A stretch of 64,000 nt of DNA from Streptomyces uncialis (GCF_036250755.1 NZ_CP109583.1:6673501-6737500), one strand, 5' to 3'. Positions 17,212 through 26,240 are shown, counted from the first letter of the stretch. The notes: generated by a model from the letters alone, not told the origin. A program made the numbers and translations.

Positions 17212-18651
17212 ATGAATCTGTTCAAGCGGGCCTGGTGGCGCCTCTGGTGCCATCCGGGCAAGACGGTGATGCTCGTCGGGCTGTTCTTCGTCATCTGCAC
17301 CCTGGTCCTGTCCGGGTTCCTGATCCGGTCCGCCGCGGCCCGTGCCGCGGTGGACGCCAAGAGCAGCGTGGGCGCGGTGGCCACCATGCAACTGGACCTG
17401 AACGCCTATCTGGAAGCGGGCAAGGGCAGCAAGAGCGGCGGACCCGGCGCGGCCGGGCACCTCGGGGCCGACGCCGATATGCGGCGCGTCCTCGTGGACA
17501 AGCTCTGCGGGTCGCCGGTCGTCGCCGGGTGCAACTACACCAAGGACGGTGTGGCGGGCCCCACGGACCAGGTCAAGGTCCATCAGCCGGTGCCGCCGCC
17601 GCCCGGCCAGAGCGATGAACTCGACTTCTTCAAGGCGGACGGGGTCCGTGATCTGCGAGCGGCCAAGGACTTCCGCAACGGCGACTCGAAGATGGTCTCC
17701 GGCTCCGGGATCACCCCGGCCAGCCGGAGCGACATGGTCGTCATCGAGGAACGGGTGGCCAAGGCCAACCGCCTCAAGGTCGGTGACCGGGTCCAGCTCA
17801 ACGCCAACATCCAGAAGCCCGACGGCAGACTCACCACCAGGAAGACCGGCTTCGTCGTCGCCGGCGTCTACCGGAACAGCACGGCCGACCCCCGGACCTA
17901 TGTGTCCCCGATGCAGGCGCCGTCGAACCAGATCTATGTCAGCGCCGACGGGGCGACCCGTCTCGACGGCAGGAAGGTGGGCGCCGACGGCGGATACGTC
18001 CGGTCGGCCACCTTCACCCTGCGCGACCCCGGTGATCTGGACCGGCTCAGGGACGACGCCGAGGCGGCCGGACTCGACCCGAAGATCTACCCGCTGAGCG
18101 TCAACGACAAGCAGTACAAGACCCTGGTCGGCCCGATCGGCAGGACGGCGGACTTCGCCTCCCTCACGGTGTGGCTGGTCGCCGTCGCGGGCACCGTCAT
18201 CCTCGCCCTGATCATCGCCTCGAACCTGCGTGAACGCCGTAAGGAGATGGGCATTCTGCTCTCCCTCGGCGAGAAGAAGCCCAAGCTGCTCGGCCAGCAT
18301 CTGGCGGAGGTGGGCGCCTGCGCGGTCCTGGCGATCGGCTTCGCCGCCGCCGGAAGCCAGTTCATCGCCCAGGGTGTCGGTGACCGGCTGCTCTCCGGTG
18401 AGGTCTCCTCCGCCAGGAACTCCGCCGCCGACGAGGCCCCCGGGCAGCTCCTCACCGACCCCACCGGCGGTGGCCTCAAGGAGGGCACCGAGGAGGTCGA
18501 GCCGATCGACGCCATCGAGATCGAGCTCGGCGCGGGGGACATCGGCGCTGTCGGCGCCACCGGCCTCGGTATCGCGGCCCTGGCCACCATCGTCCCCGGC
18601 ATCCGGGTCCTGCGGCTCCACCCGCGCGACATCCTCACGAAGGGCGACTGA
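17212..18651 (+). CDS. ABC transporter permease, FtsX/MacB-like
   Basis: A 479-aa permease with the FtsX-type plan: one N-terminal helix (TVMLVGLFFVICTLVLSGFLI, about 21-41), a large extracytoplasmic domain of ~270 aa, then three C-terminal helices starting at VWLVAVAGTVILALIIASNL. The cytoplasmic coupling loop is RERRKEMGILLSLGEKK, typical of FtsX. ATG 17212 is used; GTG 17203 is an alternative, and neither has a strong ribosome site. The ATPase follows one base after the stop. An export or signal-relay function is inferred; the adjacent divergent two-component system probably controls it. Confidence 0.9.
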   Translation: MNLFKRAWWRLWCHPGKTVMLVGLFFVICTLVLSGFLIRSAAARAAVDAKSSVGAVATMQLDLNAYLEAGKGSKSGGPGAAGHLGADADMRRVLVDKLCGSPVVAGCNYTKDGVAGPTDQVKVHQPVPPPPGQSDELDFFKADGVRDLRAAKDFRNGDSKMVSGSGITPASRSDMVVIEERVAKANRLKVGDRVQLNANIQKPDGRLTTRKTGFVVAGVYRNSTADPRTYVSPMQAPSNQIYVSADGATRLDGRKVGADGGYVRSATFTLRDPGDLDRLRDDAEAAGLDPKIYPLSVNDKQYKTLVGPIGRTADFASLTVWLVAVAGTVILALIIASNLRERRKEMGILLSLGEKKPKLLGQHLAEVGACAVLAIGFAAAGSQFIAQGVGDRLLSGEVSSARNSAADEAPGQLLTDPTGGGLKEGTEEVEPIDAIEIELGAGDIGAVGATGLGIAALATIVPGIRVLRLHPRDILTKGD

Positions 18652-18652
18652 C

Positions 18653-19327
18653 ATGACGACCCCGATCCTGGAGCTCAGCGGTCTGAGCCGGACCTACCAG
18701 TCCGGCAACAGCCGCCGCACCGTCCTCAAGGACGTCGACTACTCCTTCGAGCAGGGCCGGATGTACTCCGTCATCGGCCCCTCCGGCAGCGGCAAGACCA
18801 CGCTCCTCTCCCTCGCCAGCGGACTCGACTCACCCACCCGGGGCACCGTCCGGTTCAAGGGCGAGGACGTCGCCGGGATCGGACTGGGCCGCTACCGCAA
18901 CCGCCATGTGGCCACGGTCTTCCAGTCGCTGAACCTGCTCACCTATCTGACGGCCGTCCAGAACATCACCTCCGCCATGGAGATCACCGGCGTGAAGGGC
19001 GTCAACAGGAAGAAGCGCGCCACCGAACTCCTCGGTCTGCTCGGGGTGGAGGAGTCCGACCGGCACCGCCGCACACCGGAGCTCTCCGGCGGTCAGCAGC
19101 AGCGCGTCGCCATCGCCCGCGCCCTCGCCTGCGAAGTGGACATCCTCTTCGCCGACGAACCCACCGGCAGCCTCGACCAGGACACCGCCGACGGGATCAT
19201 CGAGGTGTTCCGGAAGCTGGCGCACGACGAGGGCAAGAGCGTGATCCTGGTGACCCATTCGCGGGAGGTGGCCGACGCCTCCGACGAGGTGATCCGCCTC
19301 AAACGCGGCAAGCTCATCAGTGGGTGA
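18653..19327 (+). CDS. ABC transporter ATP-binding protein, LolD/MacB type
   Basis: A 224-aa ATPase. Walker A is GPSGSGKTTLL, Q-loop VFQSLNLL, signature LSGGQQQRVAIARAL, Walker B DILFADEPTGSLD and H-switch VTHSREVAD. The pattern is that of ATPases partnering FtsX-like permeases. It is separated from the permease stop by a single base and is clearly co-transcribed. The stop codon falls at the start of an octamer repeat (TGGGTGAG)6, so the end of the gene abuts a simple-sequence tract. Confidence 0.95.
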   Translation: MTTPILELSGLSRTYQSGNSRRTVLKDVDYSFEQGRMYSVIGPSGSGKTTLLSLASGLDSPTRGTVRFKGEDVAGIGLGRYRNRHVATVFQSLNLLTYLTAVQNITSAMEITGVKGVNRKKRATELLGLLGVEESDRHRRTPELSGGQQQRVAIARALACEVDILFADEPTGSLDQDTADGIIEVFRKLAHDEGKSVILVTHSREVADASDEVIRLKRGKLISG

Positions 19328-19368
19328 GTGGGTGAGTGGGTGAGTGGGTGAGTGGGTGAGTGGGTGAG
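19321..19368. repeat. (TGGGTGAG)6 octamer tandem repeat
   Basis: Six exact copies of an 8-bp unit, plus a partial copy, begin inside the last codons of the ABC ATPase; its TGA is in the first unit. Slippage would not extend the protein far, because every unit carries TGA and the frames close rapidly. It may affect the downstream mRNA or termination. Confidence 0.95.
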
Positions 19369-19563
19369 TGGTGCGCGGTGCGGGTGCGTGCGTGGGGCGG
19401 CGGGTGCGCGGGTCGGCGGGTGAGCGGGCCGGTGCGCGTTCCACCGCAGGGGTGACAGGGTGCCCGGACGGCCCAGAACGTGACAGGACGGCCTCCGGCG
19501 GCGAAGTAGGGTCATCGCGCCTCAAACGCCCCGACCGGCCCGCCCCCGCCCAGGAGTCCCGTC

Positions 19564-20451
19564 ATGCTCGCAGCCGCCGCCCGTACCGCGCCCGTCCGGA
19601 CCGTCCGGGCGGGCGCGGTCGATCTCGCCACCCGGGCCTGCGGTGACCCGGCCGGTCCGCCGGTCCTGCTCGTCAACGGCGCGGGGGACACCATGGACTG
19701 GTGGCACGACGATCTCGTCGACGCGCTGGCCGCCGCCGGGCGCCATGTGATCCGCTACGACACCCGGGACACCGGCGGCTCCACCACCTTCCCGGTCGGC
19801 CCGCCCCCCTACGACGGTGACGACCTCCTCGCGGACGCCCTCGGGGTGCTCGACGCGTACGGGGTCCGTGCCGCGCACGTCGTCGGGGTGTCGATGGGCG
19901 GCGGACTGGCCCAGCGGATGGCCGTGCTGTGCCCCGGGCGGACGCTCGGCATCACCCTGCTGTCCACCAGTCCCGGTGGGCCGGGTGCGCCGGGGAACAC
20001 CGACCTGCCGCCGATGAGCGCCCCGCTCGCCCGCTGGTTCGCCGCGCCGGGGGACGGCCCCGACTGGGGCGACCGGGAGTCCGTGACCGGTCATCTGCTT
20101 GCCCTGGAACGGGCCTTCGCCGGGACCATCCCGCTGGACGAGCCACTGCTGCGGGCCACCGCCGGGCGGGCCTGGGACCGCAGTCCCGTACCGGCGGCGG
20201 CCACGAACCACTGGCGGTTGCGGGGCGGGGTTCCGGTGCGGGGGCGGCTCGGTGAGGTCGCCGTACCGGCGCTGGTGCTGCACGGCACCGCCGATCCGCT
20301 CGTCCCGTACGGGCACGGGGAGGCGCTCGCCGCGGAGATTCCCGGCGCGCGGCTCGTTCCGTTGCGGGGGATGGGGCATCAGATGCCGCCCGTCGAGGTC
20401 TGGGGGGTTCTGGTGCCCGCGTTGATCCGGCATACGTCCGGCGGTCGCTGA
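19564..20451 (+). CDS. Alpha/beta hydrolase
   Basis: A 295-aa alpha/beta-hydrolase fold protein. It has an oxyanion-type VLLVNGAGDTMDWWHDD, RYDTRDTGGST, the nucleophile elbow VVGVSMGGGLAQRMA (Ser), an acid in LVLHGTADPLVPYGHGEAL (Asp) and the catalytic H in LRGMGHQMPP. The family includes esterases, lactonases and DoxA/RdmC-like enzymes; the substrate cannot be told. ATG 19564 has AGGAG at 7 bp. It is flanked by the octamer tract and the third repeat array, apparently monocistronic. Confidence 0.9.
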   Translation: MLAAAARTAPVRTVRAGAVDLATRACGDPAGPPVLLVNGAGDTMDWWHDDLVDALAAAGRHVIRYDTRDTGGSTTFPVGPPPYDGDDLLADALGVLDAYGVRAAHVVGVSMGGGLAQRMAVLCPGRTLGITLLSTSPGGPGAPGNTDLPPMSAPLARWFAAPGDGPDWGDRESVTGHLLALERAFAGTIPLDEPLLRATAGRAWDRSPVPAAATNHWRLRGGVPVRGRLGEVAVPALVLHGTADPLVPYGHGEALAAEIPGARLVPLRGMGHQMPPVEVWGVLVPALIRHTSGGR

Positions 20452-20840
20452 TCGCCTTCGCTTGCGCTTGTGGGGTTTCCCGCGCTTGTTCCGGTGCGGT
20501 CGTTCGTGGGGTGCGGGTTCCTCGCGGCCCTGGGGTTTGTCCGGGTGGGCGTGCTTGTTCCTGTGCGGGTCGCTCGGTGGGTGCGCAGTTCCTCGCGCCC
20601 CTGGGTTTCGTGTGCTGGGCGTACCTGGTCCTGTGCGGGTTGTCCGTGGGTGCGCAGTTCCCCGCGCCCCTTGGGTCTGTCCGGGTGGACGCACTTGTCC
20701 CCGCACAGGTCGCTCGGTGGGTGCGCGGTTCCTCGCGCCCCTGGGTTTCGTGTGCTCGGCGTACCTGGTCCTGTGCGGGTGTGGTTCCTCGTGGCCCTGG
20801 GGGTCTCGTACCGGGTGGTGATGTACATCGGGTGGGGGCG
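20452..20840. repeat. Third intergenic repeat array
   Basis: Degenerate inverse copies of the 19-bp core lie at about 20511, 20580, 20650 and 20719 (for example GTGCGCAGTTCCCCGCGCCC), spaced about 70 bp, with conserved spacer words such as CTGTGCGGGT and GTGTGCT. No ~200-bp element is present here, unlike the two arrays near the left end. No gene is seen in the 404-bp gap. Confidence 0.85.
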
Positions 20841-20855
20841 CTGTCAGCATGGGGC

Positions 20856-22355
20856 ATGCTCAGGAACGCCATCGGGGACGGACGCGCCCATGCCGACGAC
20901 CGGGTCCCGTCGGCCGGACGGGGGCGCGGGAGCGGGGGGCGTGCGCCGCTGTGGCTGCTGGTGGCCACCGCCTGTGCCGGGCAGTTCCTCGTGGTACTCG
21001 ACGTGTCCGTCGTGAACGTCGCGCTGCCGTCGATGCGGACCGCGCTCGACATGAGCCCCGCCGCGCTCGGCTGGGTGGTCAGCGCGTACTCCATCGCCTT
21101 CGCCGGGTTCATGCTCCTCGGCGGACGCGCCGGTGATCTGTGGGGACGGCGGCGGATGTTCCTCGTCGGACTCGCGCTGTTCACCGTCGCCTCGCTCGCC
21201 GGGGGCCTCGCCCAGGAGGGCTGGCATCTGCTCGCCGCGCGCGCCGCGCAGGGCCTCGGCGCGGCCGTTCTCGCCCCCGCCACCCTCACCATCGTCACCG
21301 CCGCAGTCCCCGAAGGGCCCGCCCGCGCCCGCGCGCTCGCCACCTGGACCGCCGTCGGCGCGGGCGGTGGCGCGGCGGGCGGCTTCGTCGGCGGGGCGCT
21401 CACCGACGGGCTGTCCTGGCGCTGGGTCCTGCTCGTCAACGTCCCCGTCGGTGTGCTCGTCCTCGCCGCGGCCGTCCGCTGGATACCCGGCGGCCGCACC
21501 GCCACCGGCCCCCGGCGGCTCGACCTGCCCGGGGCGCTCCTCGTCACCGCCGGGGCCACCGCCCTCGCCTACGGGATCGCGCGGACCGAGACCGCCGGCT
21601 GGTCCGCGCCCTCGACCCTGCTGCCGTTCACCGCCGGACTCGCGCTGCTCGGGGTGTTCCTCCTGGTGGAGGCGCGGACCAGGGAGCCCCTGATGCCGCT
21701 CGGACTCTTCCGGTCCCGCGCGGTCGCCTCCGCCAACGCGGCGATCCTGCTGTGCGGTTCCGGGATGTTCGGCATGTGGTTCTTCATGACCCAGTACGCG
21801 CAGAACGTCCTCGGCTACTCCCCGCTGGACGCCGGGCTGGCCCTGATACCCAGTTCCCTGAGCGTCGTCGTCGGCGCGCAGACCGCGCCGTTTCTGATGC
21901 GCAGGTTCGGGGCCCGCGCCGTCGCCGTCGGCGGCACCCTCCTCGGGGCGGCGGGCTTCGGCTGGCAGTCCACCATGGGCACCGACGGCACCTATACGAC
22001 GGCGATCCTGCTGCCCGGGATACTGATGTCGCTGGGCGGCGGACTGTGGACCACCCCGCTGGCGTCCCTCGCCACCTCCGGCGCCGCGCCGGGCGACGCG
22101 GGTGTCGTCTCCGGGCTGATGAACACCTCCCGCACCCTCGGCGGCGCCCTCGGCCTCTCGGTGCTCACCGCCGTCGCGACCGCCACCACCGCGGGCCGCG
22201 CCGGTCCCGAGGCGCTCACCGACGGCTACGCCGCCGCGCTGCGGCTCTCCGGGGGCCTCCTGCTGGCGGGCGCCGCCCTGATGATCGTGTGGCTGCCGCG
22301 CGGCGGCGGGACGAAGCCGGTGGCCGTACCCCCCGCCGACTCCCCGGCCCCCTGA
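20856..22355 (+). CDS. MFS transporter, DHA2 (EmrB/QacA) family
   Basis: A 499-aa proton-coupled exporter with about 14 helices. It has LDVSVVNVALPSMRTAL in helix 1, GRAGDLWGRRRMFL in the helix 2-3 loop and GAGGGAAGGFVGGAL near helix 5. These are diagnostic for the 14-helix drug exporters and closely resemble Streptomyces proteins. ATG 20856 is the most plausible start before helix 1, though the ribosome site is weak. The gene is immediately followed, in convergent orientation, by the truncated response regulator. Confidence 0.9.
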   Translation: MLRNAIGDGRAHADDRVPSAGRGRGSGGRAPLWLLVATACAGQFLVVLDVSVVNVALPSMRTALDMSPAALGWVVSAYSIAFAGFMLLGGRAGDLWGRRRMFLVGLALFTVASLAGGLAQEGWHLLAARAAQGLGAAVLAPATLTIVTAAVPEGPARARALATWTAVGAGGGAAGGFVGGALTDGLSWRWVLLVNVPVGVLVLAAAVRWIPGGRTATGPRRLDLPGALLVTAGATALAYGIARTETAGWSAPSTLLPFTAGLALLGVFLLVEARTREPLMPLGLFRSRAVASANAAILLCGSGMFGMWFFMTQYAQNVLGYSPLDAGLALIPSSLSVVVGAQTAPFLMRRFGARAVAVGGTLLGAAGFGWQSTMGTDGTYTTAILLPGILMSLGGGLWTTPLASLATSGAAPGDAGVVSGLMNTSRTLGGALGLSVLTAVATATTAGRAGPEALTDGYAAALRLSGGLLLAGAALMIVWLPRGGGTKPVAVPPADSPAP

Positions 22356-22413
22356 GGAAGTCAGGGTCCGTCCGCGTGACCGGGCCCGGACACCTCCGCC
22401 CGGCCCGTACCTC

Positions 22414-22857
22414 CTACAGAGCGGGGCCGGGCTCCGCGGCGGCCAGCGCCGGGTCCACCACGGTCTCCCCGGTGAGGACGCCGCGGATCGCGCGGGCCAG
22501 CTCCTCGACGGGGGAGTCCTTCACCAGGAAGCCCACCGCACCCGTCGCCAGCACCCGGCGCAGATGCCCGGGACGGCCGGACGTCGTGAGCACCAGGACG
22601 CGGCACTCCGGGACCTCGTCGCGCAGCGCGGCGGCGGCGTCCAGCCCGCCGAGCCCCGGCATCCCGAGGTCCAGCAGCGCCACATCGGGACGGCACTCCA
22701 GCGCCCGCGCCACGACCGTGTCCCCCGTGCCGACCTGCGCGACGACGTCGAAGTCCGGCTCCAGCCCGAGCAGCAGCGCCAGCCCGCCGTGCGTCACGTC
22801 CTCGTCCTCGGCGAGCAGCAGCCGCACGGAGCGGGCCGGACGGTGGTCACGCGGCAT
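22414..22857 (-). CDS. Response regulator receiver protein lacking its HTH output domain
   Basis: A 147-aa protein. The receiver is complete: acidic LLLAEDEDV, phospho-Asp in VALLDLGMPGLGG, T in VLVLTTSGRPG and K in GFLVKDSPVEELARAIR. NarL/FixJ regulators continue after ...GETVVDPALAAA into a LuxR-type helix-turn-helix; here the protein stops after AAAEPGPAL, and the convergent MFS stop is only 58 bp away. The effector domain therefore appears to be deleted. No histidine kinase is adjacent. ATG 22857 and GTG 22866 are both possible. It could be an orphan signalling receiver or a decaying gene. Confidence 0.8.
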   Translation of the reverse strand: MPRDHRPARSVRLLLAEDEDVTHGGLALLLGLEPDFDVVAQVGTGDTVVARALECRPDVALLDLGMPGLGGLDAAAALRDEVPECRVLVLTTSGRPGHLRRVLATGAVGFLVKDSPVEELARAIRGVLTGETVVDPALAAAEPGPAL

Positions 22858-22964
22858 CTCGTCCACGGCGTCAGGATAGGGCGGACCGCCGTCCGCCGCC
22901 CCTCGCCGTACTCCGCGCCGACCGGTCGGACCCGCCGGCGGCGTGGCCAGGGAACTCGTCGCTG

Positions 22965-25277
22965 TCAGACGTCCGGCAGCCGCCGGGCGACGGCCGTCGC
23001 GAGGGCCCTGGCCCGGGTGCACAGCTCCTCGGCGGGCCAGGGGGCCGCGACCGTCAGTTCCACCAGCTCGATGGTCTCCTCGCCCCGGACCCCGGGATAG
23101 ACGCGGTGCTGGGCGCGCGCCACGCAGGAGTCCTCGCCCGCCCCGCCCGCCGTCACCGCGCCCGGCCGTCCGCCGAACCGGGCCGGGGTGCCGTCGTCGG
23201 TGAGGGAGTTGTCCCGGCTGAAGACGAGGTCGACCCGGACGTCCTGGGTGCCGCCGGTCCAGTCGCATCCCCAGTTCGCGAAGTCGGGTTCCCCGTCCGC
23301 CGGGTCGATCCCAGGGACCACCGCGAGCGCCGCCTCGTCCATCAGCGCGCACGCGTCGACCCCGGCCAGCGATTCGGCGGGGAAGCCGGGCCGCTCCGGG
23401 ACGGGACCCTGGTTGAGGACCTTCACCGCGTGGTCGGTGGCGATCCGTACGAGGGCGCACGGATCGGGTGCGTCGGTGTGCTCGCTCCCGGCCGCGAGCC
23501 AGACCTGGTTGCCGTCCGGGAGCATCACATTGCGCTCGCACCCGTCGGACGACCGGGGGAGTTCGGCCACCGTCACCGCGCCGCGCGTCGTCCTCGGGAC
23601 GGAGCCCAGCTCGGCGGGGTCACTGGCGAAGTCGACCTGGACACCCGCGAGGAAGTCCCCCTTCCGCGCCCCCTTCGGACCGTCGCCGTCCTCCCGGGCG
23701 TACAGGAGGACGTCACAGCGGTCGAACGCCCCGTACGCCGTGTGCAGGGACGCCCTGCCGTACGAGGTGAACCCCGTCGGGTCCAGCAGCGCGCACGGGT
23801 CGGCCGCCCGGACGTCCCCGAGGACTGCCCGCGTACCCGCCCGGGTGTCAGGGGAGTCGCTGCTCCCGCCGTCCCCCGGCCACAGCCACCAGCCCGCCCC
23901 GGCCGTGCCCGCGAGCAGTACGCCGGTGAGCGCGACGAGGACGGCGGTACGTCGCGGGAAGCCGGGCCCCGGACCATCGGGGCCATCCGGATCGTCGGGG
24001 GCGCCGGGGCTCTCGGGATCGTCGGGGGTGCCGGGAACCTCGGGCCGCTCGGGCCTTTCGGACGCCGGGGGCGGGGCCGGGGCGGCTTCCGTGGGCGGTC
24101 GCGGGGCCGGGGCGGCTTCCGCGAGCGGTGGGTGTGCCGGGGTTTCCTCGCCGGGGGCGGCGTCCGGCGGGGCGGACGGGACGGTCCGGCCGTCGTGTCG
24201 CGGGGCCTTGACGGTGGTCACGTCGGCCGTCGCCCGTTCCCCCGCACCGGACCCCCGCTCGCCGTCCGGCGTCCGCAGCTCCGCCGCCCGCTGGGCCACC
24301 CCGGCGCCCGGGACGGGCCCGGTGGTCGGGGCGGGCCACGAACGCGCCCCGGCGACCGCCGCCGCACCGGGCTCCGGCGGGTTCCCGGGTGCCGCGCCGT
24401 CCCGCCGCCGTTCACGCGGGGACGGCACCCCGGGCGAACCCCCGGCTCCGGCATGAGCCCCACCCCCGGCCCCGGTCCCGATCGCGCCGAGCATCCCGTA
24501 CGCCTCCCGGGCGTCGGGGCGGTCGTCGGGGTCCCGGGCCAGCAGCGCGGCCAGCACCCGGGCGAACGGACGGGTGGCCCGCCGCGCCGGTTCCGTCTCC
24601 CCGCCGCACGCGCGGGCCAGATACACCGCCGGGTGGTTCGCCTCGCCCCACGGGGAACGCCCCTCGACGGCCGCGTACAGACTGGCGCCCAGCCCGAACA
24701 CGTCCGCCGCAGGTCCGGCGGCCCCGCCCCGGGCGACCTCCGGCGGCAGATACGGCGGCTTGCCCCGGACCGACAGGGTCAGGGCCCGCGCCGGGTCCTG
24801 CCACAGCGCGCTGGAGATGCCGAAGTCGGTGAGGGTGGCCAGGCCCGTCGCGGTCACCAGCATGTTCTCCGGGGTGACATCGCGGTGCACCACGCCCTCG
24901 GTGTGCGCGGCGGCCAGCGCGTCGGCCGTCTGGCGCCCGATCGCGGCGACCGCCGCCGAGTCCAGCGGGCCCTCGTCGCGCAGCACCTTGGCCAGGGTGC
25001 GGGACGGGACGTACTGCATCACGATCCAGCAGGCGGGCTCCTCCACGAAGAAGTCGAAGACGGAGACGATGTGCGGATGGTCCTGGCAGCGGGCGATGTT
25101 GCGGGCCTCGTCCATCAGCCGCGCGCGGGCCCGTTCGTCGTCCACGAGGGTGCTCTTGAGCGCCACCGAACGGTCCAGCACCTCGTCGTGCGCCAGCCAG
25201 ACCTCGCCCATCCCGCCTCTGCCGAGAAGCCTGAGCAGGTGGTACCGGCCCCCGACCGGCTCCCCGGTCCCTGTCAT
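22965..25277 (-). CDS. Membrane Ser/Thr protein kinase with duplicated extracellular DUF3558-like domain
   Basis: A 770-aa Hanks-type kinase. Kinase domain at about residues 9-270: GRGGMGEVWLAHD, K in VALKSTL, HRDVTPENMLV (an unusual VTPEN for LKPxN), DFGIS and GKPPYLPPEVA. A ~170-residue Pro/Ala/Glu-rich cytoplasmic linker leads to a helix near 440-463 (TAVLVALTGVLLAGTAGAGWW). The extracellular ~300 residues contain two related blocks with DPCALLDP and VDACALMDE, with downstream Cys, resembling DUF3558 sensor or lipoprotein modules. ATG 25277 has GGGGAG upstream. A perfect palindrome (25293-25334) occupies the leader. Confidence 0.9.
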   Translation of the reverse strand: MTGTGEPVGGRYHLLRLLGRGGMGEVWLAHDEVLDRSVALKSTLVDDERARARLMDEARNIARCQDHPHIVSVFDFFVEEPACWIVMQYVPSRTLAKVLRDEGPLDSAAVAAIGRQTADALAAAHTEGVVHRDVTPENMLVTATGLATLTDFGISSALWQDPARALTLSVRGKPPYLPPEVARGGAAGPAADVFGLGASLYAAVEGRSPWGEANHPAVYLARACGGETEPARRATRPFARVLAALLARDPDDRPDAREAYGMLGAIGTGAGGGAHAGAGGSPGVPSPRERRRDGAAPGNPPEPGAAAVAGARSWPAPTTGPVPGAGVAQRAAELRTPDGERGSGAGERATADVTTVKAPRHDGRTVPSAPPDAAPGEETPAHPPLAEAAPAPRPPTEAAPAPPPASERPERPEVPGTPDDPESPGAPDDPDGPDGPGPGFPRRTAVLVALTGVLLAGTAGAGWWLWPGDGGSSDSPDTRAGTRAVLGDVRAADPCALLDPTGFTSYGRASLHTAYGAFDRCDVLLYAREDGDGPKGARKGDFLAGVQVDFASDPAELGSVPRTTRGAVTVAELPRSSDGCERNVMLPDGNQVWLAAGSEHTDAPDPCALVRIATDHAVKVLNQGPVPERPGFPAESLAGVDACALMDEAALAVVPGIDPADGEPDFANWGCDWTGGTQDVRVDLVFSRDNSLTDDGTPARFGGRPGAVTAGGAGEDSCVARAQHRVYPGVRGEETIELVELTVAAPWPAEELCTRARALATAVARRLPDV

Positions 25278-25610
25278 ACGGCACTCCCCTCGTCCCTTAC
25301 GCTCCCGTGGCGCGCGCCACGGGAGCGTAAGGGAGGCGGACGGCGGCCGGTGGCGGGTTCCCGGGACCGCCACGGCACAGGGGAAGTGTTCGGGGGGCGT
25401 GCGTTCCCGGGCGCGCGCCGGTGCGGCGGAGGAGCGGGCGCCGGGACAGCGCATGATCACGGGACAGGTTCTTCAACAGTTCTTCATGGGTCCCGCCCTA
25501 CGGTCGCGTTGTCCGGAGCGGGCGGCCCGTCCGCCGGACGGCTCAGGGCGGTAGCCGGGACATGACCGGTCCCGGCTACCGCCCGTGAACCCGGAGGGGA
25601 ACCGAACACG
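25278..25610. other. Divergent intergenic region between kinase and lipoprotein genes
   Basis: A 333-bp region with no gene. It contains the 42-bp palindrome described separately. The remaining ~270 bp are unremarkable; GGAGGGGAA lies directly upstream of the lipoprotein GTG. Confidence 0.5.
25293..25334. promoter_or_regulatory. Perfect 42-bp palindrome in the kinase leader
   Basis: TCCCTTACGCTCCCGTGGCG continues into its exact reverse complement with no loop. It starts 16 bp upstream of the kinase ATG, so on the minus strand it would form a very stable hairpin just before the ribosome site, or act as a protein-binding dyad. Confidence 0.75.
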
Positions 25611-26240
25611 GTGAAGGACACGACGAGCAGGCACGGGACGTCCGGCGCGATCAGGACGGCGCGTCGGCGGCCGGGGCGCGGGGAGCCCGGCTGGACGCGG
25701 TGGGCCGTCGCGGTCCCCGTGCTGCTGGTGACGCTGGCCGCCTGCGGAGCCGAACCGGAGCGCAGCGAGGTCCCGTCGGCGGGCGGCGGCAAGAAGGCCT
25801 CGGCGGAGGTGGAGAACGAGATCGACCAGTACATCGAGTCGGTCGGTGTGTGGGCGAAGTGCATGAGGAAGGAGGGCTTCCCGTACACGGACCCGGACTC
25901 CAAGGGGCGGACCGAGTTCGAGGGGGACGGCCGGAAGGCGAAGACGGACCCCAAGTTCACCGCTGCCCATAAGGCTTGTGAGAAGCACAGCAAGCCGGTG
26001 CCCGAGGAACTGGAGCGCCGTAACGCCCCGAAGCTGAGCGCCAAGGAGATCAAGAAGAGGCAGGAGTACTCCAGGTGCATGCAGGAGCAGGGCTCGCCGG
26101 ACTTCCCCGAGATCGACGCCGAGGGGACCGAGGTGTCACAGGAGTGGGATCAGAACACCTCGGGCGCCAAGCGGGCGTCCCGGATCTGTGAACCGATCCT
26201 CGGCAACCCGACGATACCGCCCAGCGAGCGCAAGGGATGA
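25611..26240 (+). CDS. Putative lipoprotein with Cys-Met/Gly-Phe-Pro repeats
   Basis: A 209-aa predicted lipoprotein: a basic N-region, hydrophobic AVAVPVLLVTLAACG (lipobox LAAC, Cys about 45). The mature part has two matching motifs: WAKCMRKEGFPYTDPDSKG with a later AHKACEKH, and YSRCMQEQGSPDFPEIDAEG with a later SRICEPIL, so it may be two copies of a small Cys-paired unit. GTG 25611 is preceded by GGAGGGGAA. Its stop overlaps the next start (ATGA), making it first in a five-part exporter module. A role in substrate sensing or delivery is inferred. Confidence 0.85.
   Translation: MKDTTSRHGTSGAIRTARRRPGRGEPGWTRWAVAVPVLLVTLAACGAEPERSEVPSAGGGKKASAEVENEIDQYIESVGVWAKCMRKEGFPYTDPDSKGRTEFEGDGRKAKTDPKFTAAHKACEKHSKPVPEELERRNAPKLSAKEIKKRQEYSRCMQEQGSPDFPEIDAEGTEVSQEWDQNTSGAKRASRICEPILGNPTIPPSERKG

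Noticed and set aside
19321..19515. His/Pro-rich minus-strand protein over the octamer repeat
   Set aside because: THPLTHSP-type repeats are simply the translated octamer; antisense to the ABC ATPase end.
22361..22696. Frameshifted HTH remnant of the truncated regulator
   Set aside because: The alternative frame gives only Arg/Gly/Ala-rich sequence with no HTH residues, so the output domain is absent rather than shifted.
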